A stretch of 64,000 bases of DNA, taken from positions 245,866,089 through 245,930,088 of the forward strand of contig NC_073695.1 in assembly GCF_029784165.1 (NCBI RefSeq), written 5' to 3'. Shown piece after piece: positions 10,709-21,661 of the stretch. The notes under the pieces are model-generated. The model was not told the origin of the DNA. It ran no database searches and saw only the letters and a list, made by a program, of their open reading frames with translations. The position numbers were made by a program, and so were the translations under genes. The DNA comes from Wyeomyia smithii (taxonomy: Eukaryota; Arthropoda; Insecta; Diptera; Culicidae). Every line of letters starts with the position of its first letter. The stretch's first letter is position 1.

Positions 10709-11720
10709 ACGTTAATTAAGAAAATGCAAAAAAATGCCGATTTTTCATGGGTTTACCTTTACACACACTGACGAATCTTCCCATGCAGCATCAATCACAG
10801 TAACCCATGAGAAAAAAATTGACTCGAACTTTAACCGTAATGGCGAAAACAGTGAAGCTACTCCACTCAGAAGTATGCGCGATCAAAGAACGTTACCCCG
10901 CTGCGTCTTAAGCGGACATCGTATGGAAAAGGGGCACCGGTTACGCTTGTTTTGGTATCTACAACATCTTGGCACTGTTGGACTACAATCAGAGTATCGA
11001 AAGAAAGGAGCTCCAATAAATGCTAAAGAGGAAGACCGAGGGAATAGTGGCTACATCGCTGCGTACGCTTGATCGGAAGGTCGGTGCAACCGGACAAACA
11101 GTGGAAAAGTACCTGGCAAACATGGACAACAGAAAGCGATAGTCCCGTCCATTGGTCTCGGAGCTGCAGGCAATGACGCAGTGGCAGCGGCTGAATAATA
11201 TGGTCGAGTCGATTTTTTCAGCGAATCGCGACGTGGTGGTGGTAGACGTCGAGACCTATCTGGCAACGACTGGCAGGGCACTCCGTATTTTACTTCCCCC
11301 ACGAGGGAAGTAAGCACTGAGGTGAAGTTTATTTCACACACCAAGTTCCCAAAGAAGGTGCTGCTGTGGCTGACAATCAGCGAGAAGCTCAGTACTGGCC
11401 TTGAATCAATGCGGTACCATCCAGAGTTTCTGGGCGAACCAGAAGTGTAAGACTTACTCCAACGATTCTGTCGCAAAAATTGAGGAGGAATTGATAAATA
11501 AAACGAAGAAAGAACTCAAAAACATTCCTATACGCATGTTTTCGTCCACCATGGCGAATGTTCCGGTAAACTCCCGAAAGGCCACTCGCAAGAGCGGAAT
11601 TGTTTCTGCAAGTGAGCTTATATAATTACATTCCATGGTAAATTCATTGAAAACAATTATCTGTCTTGGTTTTTTGCTATCACCATCCGAAATTTTGTTA
11701 ACTTTTTTTAATGCAAACAT
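10709..11720 (+). mobile_element. Mariner-like transposon copy B
   Basis: The ends acgtt (10709) and gcaaacat (to 11720) match the other copies, and TA lies on both sides (10707-10708 and 11721-11722). The leader before the transposase (tgccgatttttcatggg, cacactgacga) is shared with copies A and C. Length is 1012 bp, shorter than an autonomous element. Confidence 0.85.
10840..11626 (+). pseudogene. Degenerate mariner transposase (copy B)
   Basis: It starts MAKTVKLLHSEVCAIKERYPAA after correcting for frameshifts. A GNDWQGTPYF block (about 11260) lies just after the site of the first catalytic Asp, which is altered here. TKFPKKVLLWLTIS follows, then a jump to the C-terminal block IQSFWANQKCK and MFSSTMANVPVNSRKA, ending at 11626. 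In family members the FW is preceded by Glu as the last catalytic acid; here the aligned residue appears to be Gln. The segment with the second catalytic Asp is missing. Frameshifts, stops and the lost acids make it inactive. Confidence 0.8.
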
Positions 11721-11722
11721 TA

Positions 11723-12243
11723 CTACTGAACAAAATTCGAAATCCAATTTCTCTTAAACATTCCATTGGCATCCATTGTTGATGCCCTGTCAAATTTTCG
11801 TAAAATTATGTTCATGTATCTCTAGAGCACCCCCTGGCTACGCCGTTGTCATCCATGAGCCTTCCTAATTCCTTACTACCCACTCAGGAAAATAATGTGA
11901 CGCCAGCCCTGGATGTTATGTTATCACTTTCAAATGCTTACAGTGTTCCTACCCCTGACTAGATTCCAGACACCAATATCGCTATCGACAGCAAAAAAGC
12001 TAAAACATTCACCAAAATTTTTCTGTTATGACTGGAATATCTTTAAAATACTAAACTTGTTAAAATTGTGTACATTCAACCAATCATAAGTTTGCTTTTT
12101 CGTCGAGATGAGCAGGTATAGCGTTGCGATGTGTACTTCTGGGCTCCGGCTAGTTAAGTTAGACCGCATCACATACTGTAGCGGTAACAGATGTTATGTT
12201 ATAATTTTCAAATGCTTTTTATCTTATTGTCACTGAACGGTTT
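11723..12243. other. Intergenic with dispersed repeat copy 2
   Basis: 12075-12200 repeats the 6570-6735 sequence in the same orientation. 11880-11935 (cttactacccactcagg, gtgacgccagccctgg) is repeat-like. No gene is seen. Confidence 0.5.
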
Positions 12244-12640
12244 TTGAACACCAATTTCTTGAAGTATTATTCACAGTACTATCGAATTGCGCTAACCATT
12301 ACATATCGACGAAATCGATCTGTAGTTTTACCGATTTCCTGTGAAGTAATTCACGGTTTATCAGTAAACACGTTTGGTTTCCGATGTTCAGTAAAAATTT
12401 ACGGATCAACGTTCACCGCAAGTGTTTTCAAATAGTTCGGTTTGTAGTTTTAGTAGTGAGAAATTTTCATTTAATTGTGTATGAAGGCTGTTGGCGCCAC
12501 GCACAAGTGTGTTCTATTTGTCTAAAGAACATTAAAGGTGTATTAAATTCTATGATGTGAAACAGATTCAAACCAACAGTGAACATCCTGTTGGGGCCAG
12601 GCACAGGTGTGCGTGGTTTGTATAATAGAATGTACAAATT
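12244..12640. repeat. Remnants of cggtaa-type and ttgg(g/c)gcc motif repeats
   Basis: 12487-12515 and 12592-12620 carry two versions of one short motif (ttggggccaggcacaggtg), also present at 3820-3850. 12290-12430 carries accgat/acggt words like those at 3890-4170. Both point to one old repeat family at two places; the boundaries are unclear. Confidence 0.4.
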
Positions 12641-12664
12641 CTCATATGTTTGCATATGTACAGA

Positions 12665-13708
12665 TCGAACTCGATTATATATAGTCTTCGTGTATTTCCA
12701 CTATATATAGGCGAATTTTACATATATTACAGATTTTTTTTTGTTAGTTTTATATGAATGTTTTCTTGTGTTTGAATAAACAAAAAGAATTTTATTTTAA
12801 AAGTCAGAAAATATTCGCATTCTTAAAAAAATATTATATCTTGGATATATTTTTGATGTAATTGCAGTCAAACGTAAAGAAAAATTTTGATCAGTGTATC
12901 TTGAATTAACAACTCGATTTTTTTTAATTTTGAATTTTTTTTTTAAACTTTTGAAAAATGTCAGGTTTTTTTAAACTTTTTATTTTTTTTATTAAGGTCG
13001 ATACAAATTTCATTTTCATTTTATGTCATCCCCCCCGCCCCCTTCAAAAATGTTGAAAATTGAGAGAGGAAGAAAAAAAAGTTCAAGCCGTTTTGTCAAT
13101 ATTATTGACTTTTTGGCAGCGCATATGCTTAATTCAGCAAAAACAAGTCCAGTGACAGTGAAAGTGTCATCAGAAGGCAAGCCAAATGATTAATAATGAT
13201 AATAATGTGATATTTTTCAACTTTTGCATGCAAGTTACAAACGTCGTAGCTTGCACAAATTTTTTTATGAAAGCTATTCCTTTTTTTCTTCCCAATGTTA
13301 TTTATTTTTTGCCCTTCCCCTTAACTAGCTTTGATAACCGTGGACATAAAAACTATTCAAAATTTGTATCGGCCTAACCTATTTTAATTATCTTTAGAAT
13401 TTTTTTTTAATTTTTTATTCCTGATTTCTTTTTATTTAAGGCAATTCGCAAACGTCTAATAATAACGTAGCACAAAAATTACTATTTTTGACCTCTTTTT
13501 CTTCTGTATACATTTTCAAAATTTTCCGTATGGGTTGCAACGCTTTGTCCTCCTCCCTTTCTATTAAGCATTACGTATGTTATGGATGTTCCCTTACGGC
13601 ATATCTGCCTTAGATAATTCTTTTTAAAAAAACGAAAAATGACTCTATATAATCGAAATTATATATAACCGAATCATATATAATCGAGTCTATATATAAT
13701 CGAATTCT
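12665..13708. mobile_element. Putative element with cgattatatatag-type inverted ends
   Basis: The left end reads cgaactcgattatatatag (12665) and the right end contains ctatatataatcgaattc (to about 13708), an inverted match of about 17 of 20 bases. The right end carries further ctatatataatcg-type words. A TIR element (12994-13376) lies inside. The exact ends and target duplication are not resolved. Confidence 0.5.
12994..13376. mobile_element. About 385-bp TIR element (MITE), copy 1
   Basis: The ends are inverted: taaggtcgatacaaatt at the left and aatttgtatcggccta at the right. A second copy lies at 34656-35036 and a truncated inverted one at 52332-52548, sharing the C-tract near the start, the ttcaaaaatgttga block, gtccagtgacag, taataatgataat, and the acataaaaa block before the end. 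A TA/TTA duplication is possible. Confidence 0.75.
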
Positions 13709-13799
13709 ACCTATATTTTACATTTGAGAAAACGAAACAAAAAAATGCTATTTCAATCGCAAATCAATTCGCTTTCATCTATTCAATTAAGTAATCAAG

Positions 13800-14470
13800 T
13801 ATTTTTCAAGTGATTCATTTGTCCTCAAAAGGACAATTTTTTGTTTAATCTAACATTAGATACGATGCCAATCGCATCTCTGTGCTATCCCGACAGTTAG
13901 AATAAGGCATTCTTCTGATAAAGCAATGGAAAGATGTTTTCACAATGAAAATTTAACGGCCGACAGATTTTGATTGCCAGCAGCCCCGTTTATGTGTTGC
14001 CAAAATACGGCAGCTTTTCGCTGGAGAAAGTTCCGGCCAACGTAGCTACTGCTGATGCTGCCACTATCGCAAAAAGGGATCTGTTTAATAGAGGAAGTAG
14101 TGCCGCTGCACCCACCGTTGACGCTGCTACCACAACCGCTGTTGCTGCTGATACAAAAAAAATGCATTTTCGGTTAACTAGGTGTAGTATTCTGTCAACC
14201 GTGTTAAGGAAAGCAAGCATTATACAAACAATCAGAGGTCAAAAACAAACCTTAACAAATTTTAATAAAACAATATTTCTGAAAATCAAACAACGACTTT
14301 AAGCGGGTGCATATATGATTTTCCAATCGTTTACTGTAAGAATGAAGGAAATCGGTTGGGAACGGGCTAAGTTTTAAACATTTGAAAGTGAACCATTATT
14401 GTCAAGCTCTCGATATTTTCCATTTTTCAAATACGTTGCCGTAAGACGTTATTCTTTGCAATGATAGAAT
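13800..14470 (-). repeat. Internal part of the promoter-bearing dispersed family, minus orientation
   Basis: 13815-13930 (cctcaaaaggacaattt, gcatctctgtgc, atgttttcacaatg) is an inverted, diverged version of 41530-41690. 14190-14360 (gtcaaccgtgttaaggaaagc, aatcagaggtc, gaatgaaggaaatcggttgg) corresponds to 39140-39340. The GC-richer block 13975-14150 between them is made of gctgctgcc-like words. The short frames on both strands (13970-14302 and 13940-14220) are not recognised proteins. Confidence 0.5.
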
Positions 14471-14898
14471 ATTGAAATCAAAAACCACCCAGTACAAAAT
14501 GGAATCTCATATTTTTAATCAAATGATTTTTTGTGGTGTTTTTATTAGAAGGAAATTACGTAATTGGTGTACGACGCCTAACAGACAGATTTGTTCGAGA
14601 ACTGTTCCAGTCCTGATTGTGAACCGAAAGTTTATGCTAATACTTAATTTCAAAAATTACTTCCGTGATTGAGTAATCGTTTTTATTCAACACTCATGAG
14701 CTAATGATTGCAATTCAGTTGAAATTGGTTTTGACAACCTGATTATTTTTAACACATGTTTATCGAACAAATGCTTCGTTTGAGAAGAAGAATCTGATGC
14801 CTTTGAATATGCAAGGCCTGCAACAATCTAATACACTGGTTTTCAAGCAATGTGTTTGATTGGTTGCTATAGGAACCTTTAAACAAACTTGTCTCTTA
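14471..14898. other. Intergenic, nothing recognised
   Basis: A/T-rich sequence with no clear gene or repeat boundary. Confidence 0.35.
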
Positions 14899-15056
14899 AG
14901 GTGAAACAGTGTTGAAGCCACAAATGGCTGACTTAGAGCCATCACTTCGAAAGTCACAAGACTGCGATGAAGAAAACATTGAATAGTGATTTCACAGGAA
15001 ACGCCTTAACTATTTCCAAAAGTCGGCCGTTTGTGGCTTCTACACCGTTTTACCTC
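14899..15056. mobile_element. Short inverted-repeat element (about 158 bp)
   Basis: The left arm (aggtgaaacagtgttgaagc, continuing to 14934) is matched in inverted order by the right arm 15021-15056 (gcttctacaccgttttacct at its end), about 30 of 36 bases. The middle is unpaired. No certain target duplication is visible. Confidence 0.6.
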
Positions 15057-15112
15057 AAACTAAAAAAACAAAGCAAGCAGAAGAGCTCATTCATTACTAA
15101 AACGCTAAAAAC

Positions 15113-17009
15113 TAGTCCTGTGCGCCGCCACGCCGCGCTGCCGTCGCCGACACTTTTACGCACGCCGCCGCCGCCGGTGATTTGGACTCGGCGCGCCGCC
15201 GAATAAATTTTTGGTGCGCCGTCGAGAAAATCTTTACCGCGCCGATAGTGATTGTGTATGCTGGATTTTTTTCTGGTTATAGAAATACCGCAAATCACAG
15301 CCGATAAGGGAACACTCGTATAGGTACTAGGTAATGCGGAATTTGGAAATACTTAATACCCCTTCACCCCTATGTAATGCAATTTTGCATGGTAGCCTCA
15401 CGCAGTGTAACACTTCGTTAAGTATTTTCCCTCTCCTGAGCGTGTATTTACGAATGTACCTAAGTGTAAATTATTTTAATTTGTGGAAATTTGATTCAAT
15501 ATTTGACAATAAATATTCGGACTTTTTAATCGAATAAAATCAAAAATATCAATGTCATTATCAGTGATTTGTTTCGAGAAAATTGTTTCAGTTATCATAA
15601 CATTTATTTTTTATTTTTATGCAAATGTATTTTTTATTTTTATGCAAACGTATGAGCAGTCTTAAAATGTTCAAAAAATTTATGAAAAATGACTAGTGTT
15701 TTTTCATTAATTATTTGGTAATTTTCTTTAGAATACAAAGTTTTTTTGGAGATCAAAATGCGGGAATTCACTGAAAGTTTTGTACAAATTAAATAGTTGA
15801 TCATATTGCGCTGAAACAGACATTTTTGTAGATAGTTTTTTCGTCAACATTTTCAAGCACGACTACATTTTTTGCTGATTTCTCGTAAATTTTTATTTTT
15901 TTTTCCTCTGTGCGGACTCATCACTGCGACCAGAGACATTTGATCTATTGTGACATTGGCCAGGTGTTTTCTGTACTCCGCACTTCATATTATTGGCAGT
16001 AAATGTACGCTTTTCATTCATATCCGTGCTTGTGTGAGAGAGTTTACCCTTTCGTTTCAAGCTTACTGCTCTACTATAACGAGCCTCTTACTATTCTACC
16101 AATATTGCCAAATTACAATTTCCAGGAGTGAGACTACACCTAACGTTCCCCTCTGGCCATTATGTCAAGATGAAGGAACCTTATCGAAACCTCGTTCCTC
16201 GTGCCCATACTGCCAATTACGATTCCCTGGAGAGGATTAATATTCCTCAGAACAGTTTTATGATAAGAAAGACCTATTTTGTCAAGAGGGAGGAGTCTTA
16301 AAGAAACCTCGTTGCTCCTACCAACACCGCGTCACAATCACAATTACCCGAGGAGGATTTAATGCTTCACCTCTGGTCAGTTTTGATCCCAAAAGTCGCA
16401 ATAGAAAATGAAGAAACTGTGGTGTTTACCGAAGAACTCTATTCGATTGAAAAGAGTTTCCCATTTTTTCAGTTATTCCATGAACCTAACAAAATATATG
16501 AAAGTTAAAAACGACTCTCTAACGTAAGATTTATCGAGTTTTCCCAAAGGTCTACGGTTAATCGAAATCAACATATCAAAAAACTATCTATCTCTTTTCC
16601 TAAATTGAACGTCTCTGGGAACAGTATTCCATGTATTTTTTTGTTGTGGGCTCGTTGATGATTTTTTTTGGGATTTACACTTGTTTTTACTTTCTCTGCT
16701 TGGTTTATTATTTTCTGGTTATTCAATTGTTTGTTTACTTAATATCTTACCAATTTTATTTCTATTTTTGACATTTTTACAACTCTGACGCATACATTTT
16801 TATTAATGAACGTTCGATTAAAAAAAATCGAACATGAGGGTACAAAAGCACACATTATGCGCAATATTTTATAAGTGGTAATTAGTGTCACGCCGATACA
16901 CGCCGCCGCTGATAAAAGCTAACGGCGTCACGCCGGCGCGCCGATCGCCGCCGAGGTAAAATGTTTTCTACGCCGCCGCCGCCGGTGATATGATCGGCGC
17001 ACAGGTCTA
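15113..17009. mobile_element. Non-autonomous hAT-like element with 8-bp target duplication
   Basis: It is bounded by ctaaaaac on both sides (15105-15112 and 17010-17017). The ends are inverted: tagtcctgtgcgcc at the left and the complement of tagacctgtgcgcc at the right. Strongly GC-rich subterminal blocks built from cgccg words (15118-15235 and 16890-16995) contrast with an A/T-rich interior. An 8-bp duplication with short TIRs and repeated subterminal motifs is typical of hAT elements. No transposase is recognisable in the 1.9 kb. Confidence 0.8.
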
Positions 17010-17120
17010 CTAAAAACAACGATCCGCCATTTCATTAAAAAGATCGAAATTCGAAACCAGCATTTTCAACCAACAAACAGCCTTCAATGGTTAAAATAAC
17101 TTAATGCTCGAAAAACATAC

Positions 17121-17310
17121 CGTAAGCTGGGGTGAGATTGTGCCATACAAACCCATTGTTTGTAGGCCATTACAAGACCAATCTTTATTAAATAAGTTTC
17201 CTAGAACGCTTAACCAAGAAAAACTTGTTCTCTGACCCGGAAGCGATTGCTGACGAGTGGTCGGATGGCACAATTTTACCCCCACTGGCACAATCTCACC
17301 CCGGCTTACG
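17121..17310. mobile_element. 190-bp MITE with 25-bp TIRs
   Basis: The left end 17121-17145 (cgtaagctggggtgagattg...) and the right end 17286-17310 are inverted copies matching at 24 of 25 bases. The interior has no coding capacity. The target duplication is unclear. Confidence 0.75.
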
Positions 17311-17874
17311 ATCCCTGAAAAAATCTAGTTTTATAAACTTCATTTTTTTTCTTGAAACATACCTAGCGTAGATTATTTCAAATCGAGAATTCTTATAATA
17401 TTAGATGTTCTTGAATACTTCTTTATAAAGTCAGTTTTAATAAGTTTTGTGCATATTATATTGATTTTTGAAATACAGGTCTACAAACTTAAGAAAAATG
17501 TTCGAAAACAGTATTTTAAATCAATCGCTTCCTCGTACAGTGGTTAAAATAATTCGATTATCATGGATACATCTATCTATTCTCTTGTAATCTCTTTCTC
17601 TCTGCTGACTGAAAAACAAACAATTGTGTTTTAAAAGATTTTTTTCGGCTTTTTTTCGGAGAATGTAATAAATATTTAATTATTTTCATCGACAGGTTGT
17701 TGATTGAAAATAAGGTTTTGCAACATTGTTCTAATACCTCTTTCTGAATCAGTAAAACAGTATTGCCAAAAATAGACATTTCAAAAATCAGGCTGGCAAA
17801 CAACGGCGAAAAGTTAATTTTGAATCGGAAATGGCAAGTTAAAAGAAAATCGTCACGTCGCATGAAATTACACG
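17311..17874. other. Intergenic, nothing recognised
   Basis: A/T-rich sequence; no supported gene or repeat. Confidence 0.35.
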
Positions 17875-17876
17875 TA

Positions 17877-19013
17877 GGGGTACTGGGGGTAAGCCCGGCA
17901 CTGAGGGTAAGACCGTCACCCCTTGGATTTTACTAGAAAACGCTAATTAACTGTGTTTTGGAGTATGTGAAGTGATGATATTTAATATTTTAGATATTTT
18001 AAGACACATCGAAGCCACCGTGAAACGTCAAACGTCAAAATAATAGACAAAACACACGCTACTGCAGCTGATGCGTAAACGGATGTAATTTTTCGTAAGT
18101 GGAACTTAAGCTTTTATTCATTTGATAAGGCTAAAATTATTTTTCGTTGCTCTACAATTTATTGCCTGTATTATTAGCAATCACAGGAATTCGAACTGAC
18201 GTAAATTGAAGCGATAAATTAGTAGAAATACTCTTTTTAAAAAAATGTGTGCTGTCGGAGTAACACCGTCACCCAGTGAGTGGGGTAAGCCCGACATGGT
18301 CTGAGATTAGTTGGATGTTACTGACACATATTTTTCAACTATTACCGGTAATTCGCTGCTTAATAAATTAATAAATCGACTTAGAACCATGCACTTGAGC
18401 TCTTATGTGATTTATGAATGATTCTTAGGGTCATTAGAGGTGTCAAATGTAATGAATCAAGTCACAAAACTGACCGCTTTTCTGGTGGTATTCGGAATAT
18501 GCTCCGGTGTGGTCAAGGTGATCCTGGCTTCGATGAAACTAGTTATTAATATGATTTAAAGTGCCACATGATAGGCTTGCCGAGTATGAAATTCTTTCAC
18601 TGTTTATACATATCGTTCACCGGAACTTGTTCCGGCAATCTCCCCAGAACCAGCTAACCGTCAACAACCAAATTCAACAGTAACATACAAAAATGTAAGA
18701 TCTCTCATTTGGCGGTTTCCGAATTCAAATTGGTTCAGTTAATTCGAGTATATTCATGAACAAACTAAGGTGCCTGTGTTACCCCCAAGGGGTGCCGGTT
18801 TCACCCGCACTGGTTGCTAAACGTTGTTTTAATCTTAGGTTCAAAACATCACTATTTCTTGTAAAAAAAACAGTTTGAAAGTACTGACAGTCGTCATATC
18901 TTGTTGAAAACAATCTGGGCAATAATTTTGTGAATGAAATATAACAATATTTGCCATCAAGTCCTACTGAAGAATCATTTTCCTTAGGGGACCGGGCTTA
19001 CCCCCAGTACCCC
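17877..19013. mobile_element. 1.14-kb element with TIRs and TA target duplication
   Basis: The ends are inverted: ggggtactgggggtaagccc at 17877 and gggcttacccccagtacccc to 19013, with TA on both sides (17875-17876 and 19014-19015). Related words (gtaacaccgtcaccc near 18259, ggggtaagcccgacatgg near 18282, ttacccccaaggggtg near 18779) recur inside. No transposase is readable. The TA duplication suggests mobilisation by a Tc1/mariner-type enzyme. Confidence 0.78.
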
Positions 19014-19015
19014 TA

Positions 19016-19605
19016 TGCGTTTTTGTTTATGTGATGAATTTATTTGGTTTTACAGTTCTATTTACTCCAAGAAATGCGAGCTCAAAAGCTCAGTTCTGTC
19101 GAAAGTCTGCAATTTTGAAAAACTAAGCGAATATTTGTGTGTGTGCCTTTCTAACGAAAAAAAAAAATGCTAAATTTTCTCCGCACTGGTTGGACCGATT
19201 GAGCCGCTCTTAGTCGCCACCTCAAAACCCACCTTTAAACAATTCTCATCTTTCTCCGGCAAACCGACCGAAAAGACACGTACAATTAAATAATCACATC
19301 AGGTATGTATAACAACCATTATCCCCCGAAAGCATACGGTGAGCAACCAACCAGCATCGAAGCTACGCTGTAGCACAAGCGGTACAACATTCGAATGCGT
19401 ACCGTAGAAAATTGAAAACAACTTTTTTTGTGTGCAAACTCCTCCCCATCCCGGAAGCCACACCCACCGACGTGTAAAGAGCATGCGCTTTTCGATGCAA
19501 GTGCCTGGTTTGGGTGTACTGCATGAGAATCAGAAGACCACGGCCACTGTATAGGTGAGTGACTCGTGAACTCAACGGCGAACGGAGATCAGCCGTCAGG
19601 ATCTC
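19016..19605 (+). other. Upstream region of sine oculis
   Basis: 19140-19270 looks like a partial copy of the repeat seen at 24180 (gcctttct..., ctggttggaccgatt). 19290-19600 is more balanced in composition and probably contains the proximal promoter. No TATA box is evident. Confidence 0.4.
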
Positions 19606-19640
19606 AGTTGGTGACGATCATTCGTAGCATTCGGAAGTGT
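19600..19640 (+). promoter_or_regulatory. Possible TATA-less initiator for sine oculis
   Basis: ctcagttg at 19603-19610 matches the arthropod initiator (TCAGT). Counting its A at 19606 as +1, ggaag at 19633-19637 is a 4-of-5 match to the downstream promoter element at +28. Weak evidence from motif matching alone. Confidence 0.25.
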
Positions 19641-20212
19641 TTGCGGTTTCGGTTGTGCTTCTTAGTCTAGGATAATCGGAAAATTTGAAGGAATTCCTGG
19701 TTCGAGCTTCAAACGATTATTGAGTGCGCAATGTGTAATCCGACGGACGGAGTCGAAGATCGGGGGCCTGTTTTGATTTATTCGACAGCGGCAGCTTGAT
19801 TCGGAACCCACAATCTTGTGACAAGAATATTTTGTTGATCAACAGTGTACACGTTGTAGAATTTCAGCGGCTCGGAAAAAGAGTCCGGCTCTATTTTTAG
19901 CGGTCGTCGCGCTGACGGGAGAAGAATTTCGGACCGCTCTGTGGCCTGTGTGTTGGATATGTAAACACTTCTTGACGAAACAATTTTCTAGCACTAGTAT
20001 TTGAGTGTGAAATTTCAGAATGTGTCATCTGGTTTCGGAAAGGTGAACGGCTTGCGCAACGATTGCACGCTTTGCTGTGACGCGTGACCCGTGGCGAGAG
20101 ATTCGGTGGAAGTGGGCAGTAGGTCTAGTGCCAAGTAATAGGTTTGCAATCCAGTGGAAGCGGTAGTTAATCTAAGTCAGTTTAAGGTAGAAATTGGAAG
20201 AAGCAGATAACA
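19606..20212 (+). other. 5' leader of sine oculis with three short upstream ORFs
   Basis: The leader of about 600 nt holds an uORF of 22 codons plus stop at 19731-19799, an immediate start-stop ATGTAA at 19959-19964, and an 8-codon uORF at 20020-20046. All end before the main ATG. The leader's start is inferred, and an unseen intron within it cannot be excluded. Confidence 0.5.
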
Positions 20213-20500
20213 ATGTTGCAGCATTCGAGCAGTGATTATTATGAGCTGTCGGCGGCCAGCAAGCAAACGCCCCCAAATTTTAGCCCGCAAGGCGGTAATG
20301 TGGCGGTTCTGGCGTCTATGGCTGCCGGCGGAAACGGTGGAGTGGGAGGATTAAGTAACAACAACAATACTACCAATAACAACAATAACAATGACAACGA
20401 TCTTGATTTGATGGGGCAAAATGGAAGTGTAAACAGTAGCGATCGGGAGTCCATGCCTAGCTTTGGATTTACCCAGGAACAGGTGGCCTGTGTGTGTGAG
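20213..20500 (+). CDS. so: Sine oculis (SIX1/2 homeobox transcription factor), first coding exon
   Basis: The 96 codons start MLQHSSSDYYELSA, closely like Drosophila Sine oculis (MLQH...DFYDL). A low-complexity stretch with about a dozen Asn codons follows, then SFGFTQEQVACVCE, the exact beginning of the SIX domain of the Six1/2 class. The exon ends in phase 0 at 20500 before a strong donor (gtgagt). Optix (Six3/6) and Six4 have different sequence at this point, so the SIX1/2 assignment is firm. The protein acts in the nucleus, with Eyes absent as co-activator, in eye specification (known for the family). The rest of the SIX domain and the homeodomain are not in this window. Confidence 0.92.
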
Positions 20501-21224
20501 GTGAGTTCTAGTTTTCTCATGGATTCTCTCTTAGATTTCTGCAATGGAAAAAATTATATATCTCTGAGCTTGAATTGAAAAATTGGTGCCAATTAATAGT
20601 TGATTCGAATTGAATCACATATTAGTCTAGTTAATGCCATTAGGGCTTACTGAGTTAACCGGTCTTACAAGAGGCCATCCACATTCCACGTGGATAGATT
20701 TTTAACAATTTTGACCCCCCCCCCCCACCACCCTGCCCCTCCATGGAATGTTGTGTGAACAAAAAAAAAAAATCTACCCATATAAATTCTAAAAATTTTG
20801 TATGGACCGTGTACATTACATAGACCCTCCCCCATAGCTGTCCACGTAGTATGTAAATGGTCCCCAAGACAGCACCAATTTCACAAGCGTCATACGGGCT
20901 TTACCATACCCGGCATCCTCGTAACTTTCATCTACGGCGGGACTCTATCCAAGAATTGCCACGCTCCATTTCAATCTGTAATCTGTACTCAGTAACATCT
21001 TTCGTTTACCCATAGTTTCGTACCCGGAATGTGGGACGAAAATAAAATCATGCCGGATCAAAGCCGTTATTGGCACATTTTTCATCGTCATGACAAAATG
21101 CTTTCGATCATAAATTATTACATGTATTATACAAGTAATGTTTCTTACTCAAATAAAAGTTGCTCGATTTTTTCCTGAAAATGAACATATAAAAATGGAT
21201 TTCTGTCTAACTGTTTCTTATGGA
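20501..21224. other. Intron start with C-tract repeat
   Basis: 20670-20860 (ccacgtggatagattttt, a run of 13 C, an A-run) is repeat-like: a diverged inverted pairing of ccacgtggat near 20697 with gtccacgtagtatg near 20841 suggests a small inverted-repeat element. No coding signal. Confidence 0.4.
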
Positions 21225-21470
21225 CTTGAAAATTCCAGAACCGATCGGCGTAAAAATTTGTATGCAGGGGTTTTTGAGGCCGGGAAAGTAGCTCCTGGTA
21301 AAGATCCCTCCTACCTTTAAAAACGAGAGCTACCATGCAAATGAAACACAATTTAATGAAGCAAATGGAACCAAATTTGGCATGTGGAGGTTTGTGAAGG
21401 CAATGAATGTTTCTATGGTGGTTCGAAACTCCACCTTCTACGCCCCCTCTTCCTTGGAATAGCATAGCAG
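21225..21470 (-). repeat. Satellite-like repeat, minus orientation (family of 31790-32345)
   Basis: Read on the minus strand it carries the same words as 31790-32345: aaatttggttccatttgct, tttcatttgcatgg, ccaccatagaaac, ggcctcaaaaacccctgcat, aattttta with cgatcggttc. About two units. Confidence 0.6.
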
Positions 21471-21661
21471 TGAAGGCATTTACAGAAATTTTCTCGAAAC
21501 TTTCGTTTGAAAGTTTTCGTTTCCGCAATATTTCTGCCGCTCAATATCGACGAAAGAGAAATAGAGCAGAAATTACTATACTAACCTTGTGGTTTAGCAA
21601 ATATACATGTTATTGATGTTTAAAAATCACAAATGAAATAAATTAACGACCATGATGTATA

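Noticed and set aside
13940..14302. Overlapping Ala/Ser-rich frames on both strands
   Set aside because: Frames on both strands from gctgctgcc-type words suggest low complexity; the block lies in the dispersed family.
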